A stretch of 64,000 bases of DNA from Serratia symbiotica (lineage in GTDB: Bacteria; Pseudomonadota; Gammaproteobacteria; Enterobacterales; Enterobacteriaceae): assembly GCA_900155695.1 (NCBI GenBank), contig FUHL01000001.1, positions 558,001-622,000 of the forward strand. The letters are read 5' to 3'. Positions within the stretch are counted from its first letter, which is position 1; the number at the start of each line of letters is the position of its first letter. The position numbers were made by a program, and so were the translations under genes. Below are positions 23,316 to 34,960 of the stretch, piece by piece. The notes under the pieces were generated by a model that saw nothing but the letters and a program-made list of their open reading frames with translations, had not been told where the DNA came from and did no database searches.

Positions 23316-24010
23316 GATTAGTTAATTAATTTTTTGGATAATTACATTATCCTCTACATTGAAAGATTAGTAAAGTAGCTGTAAAAATTTAGGCTATTTT
23401 CTTAGAAAAAATGATGCGTCATTGTGTACTTTTTCCGAATTACTTTGAATGATGGCATGAAATAATTACAGACTGAATAAATAATTACAGCTTAAAAATC
23501 TAGCAGATATAATGTTTATTTGACTTAGATTTCACCTGAATTTTTACTTATGAAGTATTGTATTTCGTAGATAAAATGTATTACTGCGTATTCATTTTAT
23601 ATATACTGAGCATTCATCTTTTATAAAGTATTGAATTAAATTTTCAGCATTATTTTTCAGATTCATTACATATTAAATTGGTCTATTAAATTACATTTAA
23701 TCTAAATTTTAATAGTGTGAAAAATATTTTTTTATTTCATAATATTGCATTCTATAACTAAGAATATATATCAAAAATATTATTGTTTCGTAAAAATAAA
23801 ATAGCATGTAAGATATCACTTGAAATAATCGATCTTGCTTCATGTAATGAGCATTTTCAGAGCACAAGAGAAAGAGATGTGTTATTATAAACCTTCTCTA
23901 GTTACATTGAGAAGCGGGTAAGTTGACGCTTATTCATTTACATTATGGATTGTAAATTTCCTTCCTGATCTGAGCAAATAAAAACTTAACTACTTTTTTT
24001 GGAGTCAAAT

Positions 24011-26020
24011 ATGTGCTCTCGTAAAGAGCTAGCCAATGCCATTCGCGTGCTCAGCATGGATGCTGTGCAAAAAGCAAATTCTGGACATTTAGGGGCCCCG
24101 ATGGGAATGGCAGATATTGCTGAAGTATTATGGCGTGATTTCCTTATTCATAATCCAAATAATCCACTCTGGTCTAATCGCGATCGTTTTGTATTATCCA
24201 ACGGTCACGGTTCAATGTTAATTTATAGCCTACTACACCTCACGGGCTATGACTTACCAATGAGCGAGTTAAAAAATTTCCGAGCATTGCACTCTAAAAC
24301 ACCAGGTCATCCAGAATATAGATGTACTCCTGGCATTGAAACCACTACCGGCCCCCTTGGACAAGGTATAGCTAATGCTGTAGGATTTGCTATTGCTGAA
24401 CGCACATTGAGTGCACAGTTTAATCGCCAAAATCATAACATCGTTGATCATCGCACTTACGCATTTGTGGGAGATGGTTGTATGATGGAAGGCATTTCAC
24501 ACGAAGTGTGTTCTTTAGCTGGTACACTAAAACTTAGTAAATTAACTGTTTTTTACGATGATAATGGCATTTCTATTGATGGGAAGGTTAATGACTGGTT
24601 TTCTGACAATACTGAGAAACGCTTTGAAGCTTATGGATGGCATATAGTAAATAATGTAAATGGTCATGATTCAGATGCAATACATGCAGCGATTGTAGAG
24701 GCAAATCAATGTATTGATAAACCATCATTGATAATATGTAAAACGATCATTGGTTTCGGTTCACCCAATAAATCAGGAAGCCATACTGTGCATGGTGGTG
24801 CTTTTGGAGATGCTGAGGTCGCTGCAACCCGTGAACAACTGGATTGGAAATATGCTCCTTTCGAAATACCATCACATATCTATTCTCAATGGAATGCAAA
24901 AGATATTGGTCAGACGAAAGAAGTGGAATGGAATAATCGTTTTAATACTTATGCCGAAGAATTTCCTAAGTTAGCTATTGAATTTAATCGCCGTATAAAC
25001 TGTAAATTACCATCTCATTGGCATGCTAAGGTCAAGACTTTTGTAGAATGGTTACAGGCTAATCCAGCTAATATCGCTAGTCGCCAAGCTTCACAGAATT
25101 CACTAGAAATCTATAGTAAACTACTGCCTGAATTGCTTGGCGGATCAGCTGATTTATCACCAAGTAACTTAACCATGTGGTCTGGTTCAAAAGCACTAAA
25201 CATTGATTCTGCTGGAAACTATATTCATTATGGTGTGCGTGAATTTGGTATGACTGCTATTACTAATGGAATAGCGCTTCACGGGGGTTTCTTGCCGTAT
25301 TCAGCAACCTTCTTGATGTTTATGGAATATGCTCGTAACGCAGTACGCATGGCAGCGTTAATGAAATTACATAATTTATTTATTTATACCCATGATTCAA
25401 TTGGTCTTGGCGAGGATGGCCCGACTCATCAGCCAGTAGAACAATTATCTAGTCTACGTATGACTCCCAATATGAGCACTTGGCGTCCTTGTGATCAAGT
25501 CGAGTCAGCTATTGCCTGGCAATATGGTATAGAGCGACATGATGGACCAACTACTCTAGTATTTTCACGACAAAATTTAACTCAACAACCTCGTACAGCA
25601 GAGCAGTTAACGAATATTTACCATGGCGGTTACATACTAAAAGATTGTATAGGTATCCCAGAAGTAATCTTGATTTCCACTGGTGCAGAAGTAGGCATTA
25701 CAGTAGAAGCAGCTAATAAATTAACAGCTATAGGTCATAAAGTTAGGGTCGTATCCATACCTTCTACTGATACATTCGACAAGCAGAATATTAAATATCG
25801 TGAATCAGTGCTTCCAGCAGAAATAACGGCTCGGATAGCAGTAGAAGCAAGTATTGGAGATTACTGGTATAAGTATGTTGGTTTGAATGGTATAATCGTT
25901 GGTATGAGCACTTTCGGTGAATCAGCGCCAGAAGAACAGTTATTCAAAGAGTTTGGCTTCACCGTAGATAACATAGTAAAACAGGCAGAGAAGTTATTGC
26001 ATAAGAGTAAATCTTATTAG
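24011..26020 (+). CDS. tktA: transketolase
   Basis: TPP-dependent transfer of two-carbon units in the non-oxidative pentose phosphate pathway; supplies pentose and erythrose phosphates. The 669 residues cover the family (E. coli TktA 663). The TPP motif [18 protein letters not shown]...DDN lies near 154-190, catalytic glutamate in [12 protein letters not shown]26 in SGHLGAP, and [18 protein letters not shown]. The ATG at 24011 follows GGAG by six bases. The nearly invariant proline after H26 (SGHPGAP) is leucine here. A GCCTCTTT/AAAGAGGC hairpin follows. Same strand as pgk-fbaA, with the epd relic between. Confidence 0.96.
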   Translation: MCSRKELANAIRVLSMDAVQKANSGHLGAPMGMADIAEVLWRDFLIHNPNNPLWSNRDRFVLSNGHGSMLIYSLLHLTGYDLPMSELKNFRALHSKTPGHPEYRCTPGIETTTGPLGQGIANAVGFAIAERTLSAQFNRQNHNIVDHRTYAFVGDGCMMEGISHEVCSLAGTLKLSKLTVFYDDNGISIDGKVNDWFSDNTEKRFEAYGWHIVNNVNGHDSDAIHAAIVEANQCIDKPSLIICKTIIGFGSPNKSGSHTVHGGAFGDAEVAATREQLDWKYAPFEIPSHIYSQWNAKDIGQTKEVEWNNRFNTYAEEFPKLAIEFNRRINCKLPSHWHAKVKTFVEWLQANPANIASRQASQNSLEIYSKLLPELLGGSADLSPSNLTMWSGSKALNIDSAGNYIHYGVREFGMTAITNGIALHGGFLPYSATFLMFMEYARNAVRMAALMKLHNLFIYTHDSIGLGEDGPTHQPVEQLSSLRMTPNMSTWRPCDQVESAIAWQYGIERHDGPTTLVFSRQNLTQQPRTAEQLTNIYHGGYILKDCIGIPEVILISTGAEVGITVEAANKLTAIGHKVRVVSIPSTDTFDKQNIKYRESVLPAEITARIAVEASIGDYWYKYVGLNGIIVGMSTFGESAPEEQLFKEFGFTVDNIVKQAEKLLHKSKSY

Positions 26021-26057
26021 CTGTAACAATATGCACCATATGATGAAGTTAATAAAT

Positions 26058-26099
26058 TCCTGTATTTATGCCTCTTTAAAAGAGGCCTATATTCAGGAA
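26058..26099 (+). terminator. hairpin after tktA
   Basis: GCCTCTTT/AAAGAGGC forms the core, extended with mismatches by an outer TTCCTG/CAGGAA pairing. It lies 38 bp after the tkt stop. The U-tract is poor, so termination may be weak or the structure may protect the 3' end. Confidence 0.5.
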
Positions 26100-26199
26100 G
26101 GTAATTTGTTGATATCACTAATATTTGAGTACTCATTTAAGCTTAAGTCGTAAATTTATTATCACAATATTAAGTTTATTAAGCTCTTTTGTGTTTATT

Positions 26200-27060
26200 C
26201 TGCTGTAAAGTGTTTGCTGTCTTCACGACTTTGGTATAGGCTGCGATAATGAGTGCTAATAATAGACACTCGCCTATTAGTATAAATTTTAAATACAAAT
26301 AATTTAAGGAATACATTTATTTTTAATAAAAAGTAATTAACGATCATTCACAAACATATAACCATTCAAGAAAAATTCCAGCTCTTCTTAAGAAATGCTT
26401 AGATCGAAACACTTAATTATGACAGTCAATAACTATTTTCCTGCTCAAAAGTTGTTCGTCATCACTGTATTTTAAAATAGCATGCAGGTGCTATAAATCA
26501 TTTATTTTATCTCTAGGTATGGTTACTTTTATTTTCATATTTCTTAAAATTATAATATAATATTATATATTGATATATAGTGAATATAGATTTATATAAA
26601 ATTAAATAGAATTTAATTAAGTCGTCTTGCTAATAAAGCATTAAATATATGCATTTTTTAATCAAGATTATATTGTATAGAATATTATCATGCATTTATA
26701 TCACGCTATTTTTCTATATTTCGTTAGTTATTATAATATAAGCTCTATATATTGTATTTAAGTAAGTAATCTAAGATTATTAATTTTTTTAGTGTTTACT
26801 AGGATGGTCTGGCCATCTCTAATATAACATATATTTATATATAAAAAATACTTTAATAAATAATATTTTTGACTATCTTTTAATGAAATTAAAAATTTTT
26901 ATTGTTCTTGTATCTAAAGCGAATGTATAGGATCATTGCACGTTTTACTATTAATCTATAAACATCGTTTAGCATTACGTACCATTTTTTCGATGCTATT
27001 ATAATAGCTGCAATGATAGTTTGAAATTTATATAAAAAGGATAGGAATAAGCAGTCAAAG
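26200..27060 (+). pseudogene. epd: decayed erythrose-4-phosphate dehydrogenase (epd relic)
   Basis: Sits in the position of epd, directly before pgk-fbaA, and has about its length. Near 26228-26250, DNA reading TTTGGT-ATAGGC-TGC-GATAAT recalls the dinucleotide-binding start (GFGRIGRN). At 27009-27038 the reading C-N-D-S-L-K-F-I-stop-K matches the C-terminal CDNEWGFANR, most differences being single-base changes, and the next codons follow MLDTT (E for D, A for T). Nothing convincing survives between, and stops occur in all frames. Epd makes 4-phosphoerythronate for pyridoxal phosphate; GapA can partly replace it in E. coli. Homology needs a profile search. Confidence 0.5.
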
Positions 27061-27158
27061 AGTATTATGTACAATATGTATTGTAGTTTTTTACATCAAC
27101 ATAATCTATGGTAATACTCAGGCAATATTATAGAAAACAAAAAATAGAGGTGTATGCT

Positions 27159-28322
27159 ATGTCAATAATTAAGATGTCTGATTTGGATCTAGCAGGCAAA
27201 CGAGTTCTAATACGTTCTGATCTGAATGTGCCAATAAAAGATGGTATAGTTGCTTCTGATGCACGTCTTTCTGCCTCTTTGCCGACGATTAAGGCCGCGC
27301 TAAAAAAAAGCGCTCGTGTCATGCTAATGTCTCATTTAGGACGTCCTAAGGAAGGAGAATATAACAAACAATTTTCTATTTTGCCTGTAGTTAATTACCT
27401 AAAAACGCATCTGCAATCACCAATATTTCTAGCGCAGAATTATCTAGAGGGCATCCATGTTGCCAAAGGTGAGTTAGTAGTTTTGGAAAACGTTCGTTTC
27501 AACAAAGGCGAGAATAAAAATGAAGAAACTTTATCGAAGCAATATGCGTCACTGTGTGACGTGTATGTAATGGATGCTTTTGGCACTGCACACCGTGCAC
27601 AAGCATCTACTCACGGAGTAAGTAAATTCGCTCCAATAGCTTGTGCCGGACCCCTCTTATGTACTGAGTTAGCATCACTAGGAAAAGCCCTAAGCAATCC
27701 TGCTCGTCCAATGGTGGCTATCGTTGGTGGATCAAAAGCCTCTACTAAGCTAAAGTTATTAGAATCATTATCAAAAATCGCTGATTATTTGATTGTCGGT
27801 GGTGGTATTGCCAATACTTTTATAGCAGCACAGGGTTATAATGTTGGCCAATCCCTGTATGAACTAGATTTCATTCCGAATGCGCAAAAGCTGTTAAAAA
27901 CATGTCATATACCAGTGCCAATCGATGTTCGTGTGGCAACAAAGTTTTCTAATACTGCTCTAGCAACCGTAAAGCAAGCTAATAAAATAAAGGATAATGA
28001 GTATATTTTAGATATGGGTGATATCTCTGCTGAACGTATAGCTATTATTTTAAAAAATGCTAAAACTATTTTATGGAATGGACCAGTCGGCGTGTTTGAG
28101 TTTCCTAATTTTCGTAAAGGGACTGAGATTATCGCCAATGCAATTGCTCAGAGCGAAGCATTTTCTATTGTTGGTGGAGGTGATACTTTAGCAGCAATTG
28201 ATCTATTTAAAATCGCTGAAAAAATATCCTATATTTCTACTGGAGGTGGTGCTTTTCTTGAATTTGTTAAAGGAAATCCCTTGCCTGCAGTTACGATATT
28301 AGAAGAGCGTGCTAAGGGATAA
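27159..28322 (+). CDS. pgk: phosphoglycerate kinase
   Basis: Makes ATP from 1,3-bisphosphoglycerate in glycolysis. The 387 residues match E. coli exactly in length. N-domain substrate residues sit in [11 protein letters not shown] and [25 protein letters not shown] follows, and C-domain nucleotide sites are [11 protein letters not shown] and [10 protein letters not shown]. The ATG at 27159 follows AGAGGTG; the frame is open 17 codons upstream but those are not family-like. A gap of 122 bp leads to fbaA. Confidence 0.97.
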   Translation: MSIIKMSDLDLAGKRVLIRSDLNVPIKDGIVASDARLSASLPTIKAALKKSARVMLMSHLGRPKEGEYNKQFSILPVVNYLKTHLQSPIFLAQNYLEGIHVAKGELVVLENVRFNKGENKNEETLSKQYASLCDVYVMDAFGTAHRAQASTHGVSKFAPIACAGPLLCTELASLGKALSNPARPMVAIVGGSKASTKLKLLESLSKIADYLIVGGGIANTFIAAQGYNVGQSLYELDFIPNAQKLLKTCHIPVPIDVRVATKFSNTALATVKQANKIKDNEYILDMGDISAERIAIILKNAKTILWNGPVGVFEFPNFRKGTEIIANAIAQSEAFSIVGGGDTLAAIDLFKIAEKISYISTGGGAFLEFVKGNPLPAVTILEERAKG

Positions 28323-28444
28323 ACCTAAAACTAGGTACATTAGAATATTGACATTGGTATTATAATACACAGCAAGAAAGTACAGTACAAAAAATTAAGT
28401 AATCTCTACCTTATGGCTAGAGCAAAACAATAGGACAAAGTTAC

Positions 28445-29524
28445 ATGTCTAAAAATTTTGATTTTGTAAAAGAAGGTGTCATCACTGGCGATGACGTTCA
28501 GAAAGTATTCGCACTAGCCAAACAAAATAATTATGCGTTGCCAGCAGTGAATTGTGTGGGCACTAATTCTATTAATGCGGTATTAGAAACAGCAGCGAAA
28601 ATGCGTTCACCAGTAATTGTGCAGTTTTCTAATGGTGGGGCCGCATTTATTGCCGGCAATGGCATGCAGACGAATCTCTCTCAAGAGGCGGCGATTCTAG
28701 GAGCAGTCTCCGGAGCGTATCATGTTCATCTAATGGCTAAAAATTATGGTGTTCCGGTTATGCTGCATACTGACCATTGTACTAAAAAACTACTGCCATG
28801 GTTAGATGGTTTGTTAGAAGCCGGAGAAAAGCATATCGCATTGACTGGAAAACCATTATTTTCTTCCCATATGATTGATTTGTCTAAAGTATCTCTAAAA
28901 GAGAATATCGATATTTGCAGCCATTATCTAGCTCGTATGGCAAAGATGGAAATGACATTAGAGATCGAATTAGGTTGTACTGGCGGTGAAGAAGATGGTG
29001 TAGATAATAGGCATATAGATAGCTCTGCTCTGTATACTAAACCCAAAGATGTAGCTTACGCATATGAAAAACTACATACTATCAGTTCAAGATTTACAAT
29101 CGCCGCTTCATTTGGTAATGTACATGGTGTATATAAACTAGGTAACGTAAAACTAATTCCAACTATACTTCGAGACTCTCAGGACTACTTATCAACAAAA
29201 TACCAACTACCACACAATAGCCTAAACTTTGTATTCCATGGCGGTTCCGGCTCTACTAAAAAAGAAATTAAAGAGTCGATAAGCTACGGGGTCATAAAGA
29301 TGAATATTGATACCGATACCCAATGGGCATCTTGGGATGGGATATTGCAGTATTATAAATATCATGAATCCTACTTACAAAGTCAACTTGGCAATCCTAC
29401 AGGCGCTAATCAGCCGAATAAAAAATATTATGATCCACGATCATGGCTTCGAGCAGCAGAAACAAGCATAGTAAGTCGTTTAGAAATGGCATTTAAAGAT
29501 TTAAATGCAGCATATGTTCTATAA
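28445..29524 (+). CDS. fbaA: class II fructose-bisphosphate aldolase
   Basis: Zinc-dependent cleavage of fructose-1,6-bisphosphate in glycolysis and gluconeogenesis. The 359 residues match E. coli FbaA in length and start (MSKNFDFVKEGVITGDDVQKVF). Catalytic D109/zinc ligand H110 lie in HTDHC, ligands continue in ELGCTGGEEDGVDN and NVHGVYK, and the phosphate site is in FHGGSGS and NIDTDTQW. Follows pgk; in relatives mscS comes next, and a relic of it is visible here. Confidence 0.97.
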   Translation: MSKNFDFVKEGVITGDDVQKVFALAKQNNYALPAVNCVGTNSINAVLETAAKMRSPVIVQFSNGGAAFIAGNGMQTNLSQEAAILGAVSGAYHVHLMAKNYGVPVMLHTDHCTKKLLPWLDGLLEAGEKHIALTGKPLFSSHMIDLSKVSLKENIDICSHYLARMAKMEMTLEIELGCTGGEEDGVDNRHIDSSALYTKPKDVAYAYEKLHTISSRFTIAASFGNVHGVYKLGNVKLIPTILRDSQDYLSTKYQLPHNSLNFVFHGGSGSTKKEIKESISYGVIKMNIDTDTQWASWDGILQYYKYHESYLQSQLGNPTGANQPNKKYYDPRSWLRAAETSIVSRLEMAFKDLNAAYVL

Positions 29525-29645
29525 CGTCGTTACTCAGTACTTCAAAATATCGACAGCTTGCCTAAAGCAGGACTATTTTAGTCAAATAAACCTATATCAA
29601 CGTGAATGAATATAATAAAATAAAATCGCTATAATTAATAAAAAA

Positions 29646-29672
29646 GAGCTCACTGAATATAACAGTGAGCTT
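29646..29672 (+). terminator. terminator-like hairpin after fbaA
   Basis: AGCTCACTG pairs with CAGTGAGCT around AATATAA, about 120 bp past the fbaA stop. An A-run precedes the stem and only a short T-rich stretch follows, so it may work better for transcripts from the minus strand or act in both directions. Confidence 0.45.
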
Positions 29673-29973
29673 CAGCATTTTATCTATAAAATAGCGATGC
29701 TAAATAAAAAATAAACGGAATGTATATAGTTTATTGTACTAAAATAACCAATAGAAAATGCCTTTGTTAGTATGGATTGGCAACGTCTCTTGATATAAGA
29801 TTTTATACATGTAATCAATGGTAAATCAATATAATAACAGTAATTGAAACAATGAAAATATAGTATCAGTCAACACTTAGTGCAATGTATTAGTGAGTGT
29901 TCTAGTTTGTATTTGGTTAATGCTTCCTATTGCCAGGAAGTCGATGAGACAATCGACTAGATAACTAATTTTA

Positions 29974-30030
29974 TTAGTCTTAAGTACTATGTTAGTGTCG
30001 TTGCGACCTGATATATATGTTATAGTCGTA
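29974..30030 (+). pseudogene. mscS: fragment of small mechanosensitive channel (mscS relic)
   Basis: Reading 29980-30030 in one frame gives L-S-T-M-L-V-S-L-R-P followed by Y-V-I-V, which matches the hinge region of MscS just after TM3 ([23 protein letters not shown]). It lies downstream of fbaA on the same strand, where enterics have mscS. Only this segment is readable; the remaining sequence from 29525 to 30477 shows no other recognisable part. The match is short, so chance similarity is possible. Confidence 0.4.
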
Positions 30031-30477
30031 ATATGACACAAGGTGTAACTAGCAATAATTGCTATATAAAAATACAGGATTATCAGTAAATCTAATGCAA
30101 ATTTTATATATACAAAACTATGCTATAGTGACTGATATTTAGCTATGATCTTCATCATTATAGATGCAACCTTAAAATACATGATCAACTTATACATGAG
30201 ACAATATAAATTTCGAGCAAAAGATTAAATGTCTAATATGTTTTAATGAAAGACACTTGTATTATCCTATTTTTTCAGAGGTACACTAGATATTCCTGAT
30301 CAAATGATATAAGGCATCTATAAGTTAATTACTGCTAGTGACATTGTTTCTTATATTAACAGGAATTACTAATATTACCTATATAAGCAATAGCTGTTAA
30401 TGTCTGTTAATCCAGTTGGTGAAGGTATAGAATGAAGGTAAATATTATTTAGCAATCATATAAAGATCTAAAGATAT

Positions 30478-30987
30478 ATGTCACTTTTGCAGGTATTACG
30501 ATTTCCAGATTATAGGTTGAGAAAAATTGCAACTCCAGTAACAAAAATCAATTCAGACATACAGCGTATTATAGATGACATGTTTGAAACAATGTATACA
30601 GAGGCAGGAATAGGACTGGCTGCAACTCAGGTTAATATACATAAGCGCATTATTGTCATCGATATTTTAAATACGCGTGATCAAAGCCTTGTTCTTATTA
30701 ACCCGAAAGTTCTAGAAAAAAGTGGACAAATTTGCATTAAAGAAGGCTGCCTGTCCATACCTATGCAGTATGCTTTAGTACCTCGTGCTGCCTATGTAAA
30801 GATCCAAGCATGCGACGCTTATGGTAATCCTTTTGAGCTAGAAGCAGCTGACTTATTGGCAATCTGCATCCAACACGAGATGGATCACCTTGTGGGTAAG
30901 CTATTCATAGATTATTTATCGCCACTAAAGCGCCAGCGAATACAACAGAAAATAAAAAAAATGGCAAAGTTTAACGACTATACCTAA
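30478..30987 (+). CDS. def: peptide deformylase
   Basis: Removes the formyl group from nascent proteins at the ribosome. The 169 residues equal E. coli. All three metalloprotease motifs are present: GIGLAATQV (about 45-53), EGCLSIP with the metal cysteine (about 88-94) and QHEMDHL with two histidine ligands (about 132-138). The lysine-rich C-terminal helix is retained. First gene of def-fmt-rsmB-trkA, 17 bp before fmt. Confidence 0.97.
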   Translation: MSLLQVLRFPDYRLRKIATPVTKINSDIQRIIDDMFETMYTEAGIGLAATQVNIHKRIIVIDILNTRDQSLVLINPKVLEKSGQICIKEGCLSIPMQYALVPRAAYVKIQACDAYGNPFELEAADLLAICIQHEMDHLVGKLFIDYLSPLKRQRIQQKIKKMAKFNDYT

Positions 30988-31004
30988 CGAATCAGGAAAT
31001 TATT

Positions 31005-31949
31005 ATGTCTGACTCATTACGTATTATTTTTGCTGGAACACCAGATTTTGCAAGGCGGCATCTTGATGCGTTATTATTATCCGAACATCATATCGTCGGG
31101 GTCTTCACTCAACCCGATCGCCCATCTGGACGAGGTAAGAAGCTAATGTCCAGTGCCGTTAAGTTACTAGCAAAAAATCATAAAATTCCTGTATTTCAGC
31201 CTCAATCATTTCAATCTAAAGAAAATCAAGATTTAATTGCAGGTCTTAATGCCGATGTAATGGTTGTAGTCGCTTACGGTCTTCTTTTGCCAAAAAGAGT
31301 ATTAGATATGCCTTATTTTGGGTGTATTAATGTACATGGTTCAATTCTTCCACGCTGGCGTGGTGCAGCACCTATACAGCGTTCTTTATGGTCTGGTGAT
31401 AACGAGACTGGAATAAGTATTATGCAAATGGATTTGGGTTTAGATAGTGGGGATATAATACATAAGATTGTTTGTCCTATTGAAGCAGCGGATAATAGCG
31501 CTAGCTTATATGTTAAGCTAGCTGAATTGGGTTCGCAAGGACTTTTAACCACATTAAAACAATTAGCTAATGGTACTGTGAAACGTGAAGTTCAGGACGA
31601 TGATCAGGTTACTTATGCTGAAAAATTAAGCAAAAAAGAAGCGCAATTGAATTGGCACCTATCTACTACTCATCTCGAGCGTTGCATTCGTGCTTTTAAT
31701 CCATGGCCAGGCAGTTACTTTACCGTTCATGGACAACCTATAAAAGTTTGGCAAGCTAATGTGCTTTTAGAAACGGCAAATGAGAAACCTGGTACTATTG
31801 TGCATGCTGATAAGCATGGCATTAAAGTAGCAACTGCTAACGGTATTCTTAATCTAACGCAATTGCAGCCAGCAGGCAAAAAAACAATGTCAGCAAAGGA
31901 CTTACTGAATGCACGACGAGAATGGTTTATCCCAGGCAACCAATTGTGA
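31005..31949 (+). CDS. fmt: methionyl-tRNA formyltransferase
   Basis: Formylates initiator Met-tRNA using 10-formyl-THF. The 314 residues cover the N-terminal Rossmann formyltransferase domain, with the catalytic [17 protein letters not shown] near 107-123, and the C-terminal tRNA-binding domain (about 205-314). [13 protein letters not shown] is the family N-terminus. AGGAAAT precedes the ATG. It pairs functionally with Def upstream. Continued need for folate is implied even though pabC is decayed in this window. Confidence 0.97.
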   Translation: MSDSLRIIFAGTPDFARRHLDALLLSEHHIVGVFTQPDRPSGRGKKLMSSAVKLLAKNHKIPVFQPQSFQSKENQDLIAGLNADVMVVVAYGLLLPKRVLDMPYFGCINVHGSILPRWRGAAPIQRSLWSGDNETGISIMQMDLGLDSGDIIHKIVCPIEAADNSASLYVKLAELGSQGLLTTLKQLANGTVKREVQDDDQVTYAEKLSKKEAQLNWHLSTTHLERCIRAFNPWPGSYFTVHGQPIKVWQANVLLETANEKPGTIVHADKHGIKVATANGILNLTQLQPAGKKTMSAKDLLNARREWFIPGNQL

Positions 31950-32001
31950 CCTTTGCTTGAGATTAATCTTTAGCTATTGCTTTTAAATATTTACTATTAT
32001 A

Positions 32002-33291
32002 ATGCAAAAACAATATAATCTTCGTAGCCATGCGGCTAGAGCTATTGGTCAGGTGATTGATAAAAGGCAATCACTTAGTACTGTACTATCAGTCATTCAA
32101 AAAAAGATTCATAACAAAGATCGTCCATTATTACAGGAATTATGCTTCGGTACCTTACGGTTTTTGCCTAAATTAGAATGGTATATTCTGAAGTTAATGA
32201 CTAAACCCATGATCGGCAATAAAAGAATACTGCACTATTTATTAATGGTGGGACTATACCAAATTCTATATACTCGCATCCCATCATATGCGGTTTTAGA
32301 TGAAACAGTAAATGCTGCGGTAACACTGCAACATCCACAGTTTAAAGGGCTAATTAATGCGATATTACGTCAGTTCCAGAGTCAGCAGGATATGTTAATG
32401 CAACACGTTGCCGATAACGATTGCCGATATTTACATCCACTCTGGTTATTGCAACGCATTCAGCAGGCCTATCCTAAAAACTGGACGCAAATTTTAGATG
32501 CTAATAATCAAAAACCGCCAATGTGGTTGCGTGTCAACCGTCTACATCATACAAGAGACGCATATCAGAAACTTATGTTACAAGTTGGAATACTAGCTGA
32601 ACCTCATGCAGAATATTCTGATGCGCTACGACTATTAAAACCATGTACTGTAAGCGCTCTGCCTGGATTTTACGATGGTTGGTCGACTGTACAGGATGCT
32701 TCTTCACAAGGTTGCATGCCTTTATTGGATCCACAAAATGGCCAACAAATACTCGATTTATGCGCTGGACTAGGTGGAAAAACTACTCATATTCTAGAAA
32801 TAGCGCCTAAATCAAAGGTTATGGCTATTGACATCAATAAGAAACGGCTTATACGTCTTAAAGAAAATCTCCAGCGCCTTAATTTACATGCTGAGATAAA
32901 ATTAGGTAATGGTTGCATACCGCAACAGTGGTGTGCCAATAAAACGTTTGATCGTATTTTACTGGACGCTCCTTGTTCAGGTACCGGTATTATTCGTAGA
33001 CATCCAGATATAAAATGGCTACGTCGTGACTCTGATATCGCTGAGTTAGCTCATCTACAGGCAAAAATGTTATCGGCAATATGGCCATATTTAAAATCGG
33101 GAGGTATCATGGTCTATGCTACGTGCTCAATCCTACCAAAAGAAAATAGTGAACAAATTTCCTCCTTTCTTCAATATCATGATGATGCTAGATTGGTAGA
33201 CACTGGCAACATCCAAAAGCCTGGCCGACAAAATCTTCCAGAGATTAATGATGGTGATGGTTTCTTTTACGCTAAATTGATTAAAATATAA
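32002..33291 (+). CDS. rsmB: 16S rRNA m5C967 methyltransferase
   Basis: SAM-dependent methylation of C967 in 16S rRNA. The 429 residues equal E. coli RsmB: an NusB-like N-terminal domain (about 1-140), then the methyltransferase domain with the SAM motif [34 protein letters not shown] (motif IV cysteine) and [16 protein letters not shown] (catalytic motif VI cysteine). Third gene of the def operon. Confidence 0.97.
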   Translation: MQKQYNLRSHAARAIGQVIDKRQSLSTVLSVIQKKIHNKDRPLLQELCFGTLRFLPKLEWYILKLMTKPMIGNKRILHYLLMVGLYQILYTRIPSYAVLDETVNAAVTLQHPQFKGLINAILRQFQSQQDMLMQHVADNDCRYLHPLWLLQRIQQAYPKNWTQILDANNQKPPMWLRVNRLHHTRDAYQKLMLQVGILAEPHAEYSDALRLLKPCTVSALPGFYDGWSTVQDASSQGCMPLLDPQNGQQILDLCAGLGGKTTHILEIAPKSKVMAIDINKKRLIRLKENLQRLNLHAEIKLGNGCIPQQWCANKTFDRILLDAPCSGTGIIRRHPDIKWLRRDSDIAELAHLQAKMLSAIWPYLKSGGIMVYATCSILPKENSEQISSFLQYHDDARLVDTGNIQKPGRQNLPEINDGDGFFYAKLIKI

Positions 33292-33346
33292 TTCTTTATA
33301 GCGCGTCCCTGCGTTCTAAAATCTTTAGTATGCAGCAGGAACAGAA

Positions 33347-34723
33347 ATGAAAATAATTATTCTTGGTGCAGGTCAAGTTGGTGGTACGATAGCAGAAAAT
33401 CTAGTAGGAGAAAATAACGACATCACCGTCGTTGACACTGATTGGGAACGTCTTCGGCAATTACAGGATAAATTTGACTTACGAGTCTTACAAGGACATG
33501 GTTCCCATCCACGTGTCTTACGCGAAGCTGGCGCTCACGATGCTGATATGCTAGTAGCAGTTACGAATTCTGATGAAACTAATATGATTGCTTGTCAGAT
33601 CGCTTATTCTCTTTTTAATACTCCTAATCGTATTGCTCGTATTCGTTCACCAGACTATATCTGCGAATCAGATAAACTATTCCAATCGGAAGCAATACCA
33701 ATTGAGCGCCTTATTTCACCTGAAGAGCTTATTATCGATTCTATATACAAGTTAATCGAATATCCAGGAGCACTGCAAGTGGTCAATTTCGCTAAAGGTA
33801 AGATTAGCATCGTTGCAGTAAAAGCCTATTATGGTGGACTACTAGTAGGGAATGCGTTATCCTCAATGCATGAACATATGCCTTATATAGACGCTCGTAT
33901 TGCTATTATTTTTCGAAAGGATAGACCCATACTTCCACAAAGTTCAACTCCTATTGAAATGGGAGATGAGGTATTTTTTATCGCTGCTTCGCAACATATT
34001 CGTGCCGTAATGAGTAAATTTCAACGGTTAGAAAAACCCTATAAACGTATTATGATTGTCGGTGGAGGTAATATTGGGGCAGGGTTAGCTCATCGTTTAG
34101 AAAATTATTATAATGTCAAGTTAATTGAACGTAATCAGAAACGTGCGACTGAACTAGCCGAGCAACTTCATGATACTATCGTATTTTACGGCGATGCCGC
34201 TGATCAAGAGTTATTAGAAGAAGAACATGTTGATCAAGTAGATGTTTTTATTGCCATCACCAATAATGATGAAGCGAATATTATGTCTGCTATGCTAGCT
34301 AAGAAGATGGGCGCCAAAAAAGTCATTGTGTTAATCCAGCGACGCGCTTATATTGATTTAGTTAAAGACAGTGTAATTGATATTGCTATATCACCACAGC
34401 AGGCTACAATCTCGTCACTATTAGGTTACGTACGAAAGGCTGATATTGTTAATGTTTCTTCATTGCGATACGGTATAGCTGAAGTAATTGAGGCCATTGC
34501 TCACGGCAATGAGAATACTTCTAAAATAGTTGGACGTATAGTAGAAGAGATCAAATTGCCACCAGGTACGACTATTGGAGCAATCGTCCGAGGTGGGGAT
34601 ATCTTCATTGCAAGTAGACATGATAAGATTAAACATGGTGATCATGTAATCATTTTAATCACTGATAAAAAATTCATTCCTGATGTAGAAAGGCTATTTC
34701 AGCCGAATCTTTTTTTTCTATAG
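33347..34723 (+). CDS. trkA: Trk potassium uptake regulator TrkA
   Basis: Cytoplasmic NAD-binding peripheral subunit needed for TrkH/TrkG potassium uptake. The 458 residues (as in E. coli) hold two repeated RCK units. The first Rossmann motif is [16 protein letters not shown] at the N-terminus and the second [17 protein letters not shown] near 233-249, each followed by a TrkA-C domain. No trkH or trkG is seen in the window. Last intact gene of def-fmt-rsmB-trkA; mscL, which follows it in enterics, is decayed. Confidence 0.97.
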   Translation: MKIIILGAGQVGGTIAENLVGENNDITVVDTDWERLRQLQDKFDLRVLQGHGSHPRVLREAGAHDADMLVAVTNSDETNMIACQIAYSLFNTPNRIARIRSPDYICESDKLFQSEAIPIERLISPEELIIDSIYKLIEYPGALQVVNFAKGKISIVAVKAYYGGLLVGNALSSMHEHMPYIDARIAIIFRKDRPILPQSSTPIEMGDEVFFIAASQHIRAVMSKFQRLEKPYKRIMIVGGGNIGAGLAHRLENYYNVKLIERNQKRATELAEQLHDTIVFYGDAADQELLEEEHVDQVDVFIAITNNDEANIMSAMLAKKMGAKKVIVLIQRRAYIDLVKDSVIDIAISPQQATISSLLGYVRKADIVNVSSLRYGIAEVIEAIAHGNENTSKIVGRIVEEIKLPPGTTIGAIVRGGDIFIASRHDKIKHGDHVIILITDKKFIPDVERLFQPNLFFL

Positions 34724-34799
34724 TAAATATATTTTTTAAAAAAATTAAACTTTAACCCCTATTTAGCTTAATAGACAAGATAATTTGTTAAAATGTTAA

Positions 34800-34960
34800 A
34801 ATGGATATTGAAGAAATGTCAAATAACCTATGATTATACATCATATCTATATATTTCAATATATTTTACTTAGTAAGTATTATTGCTCTTGAGCAGACCT
34901 CCTATAAATTTAATTATATAATAAATTATCAATATAATATATACCATAAATTAATTTAAT
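34800..34960 (+). pseudogene. mscL: fragment of large mechanosensitive channel (mscL relic)
   Basis: Immediately after trkA, where MscL is encoded in enterics, two ordered segments are readable. M-S-N-N-L-stop-L...I-I-S-I-Y-F (34816-34860) matches AMRGNVVDLAV..IIGAAF. P-P-I-N-L-I-I-stop-stop-I (34898-34927) matches PPLGLLIGGI residue for residue, both glycine codons having become stops. Frameshifts lie between. The full gene would have run to about 35.2 kb; the rest is unreadable. Confidence 0.6.

Larger units (their letters stand above)
22182..24010. other. desert between ftnA and tkt
   Basis: About 1.8 kb without a gene. It holds the hairpin at 22727-22751, a 23-bp direct repeat at 23263-23315 and a shorter 12-bp repeat (AAATAATTACAG at 23460 and 23479). 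No relic could be identified. Confidence 0.45.

Noticed and set aside
26889-27074. 61-codon minus-strand ORF before pgk
   Set aside because: It lies antisense to the epd relic and has low-complexity Ile/Phe/Tyr composition.
28361-28366. TATAAT as an fbaA promoter
   Set aside because: A TTGACA lies only about 7 bp upstream and no correctly spaced -35 exists; A/T richness makes isolated TATAAT uninformative.
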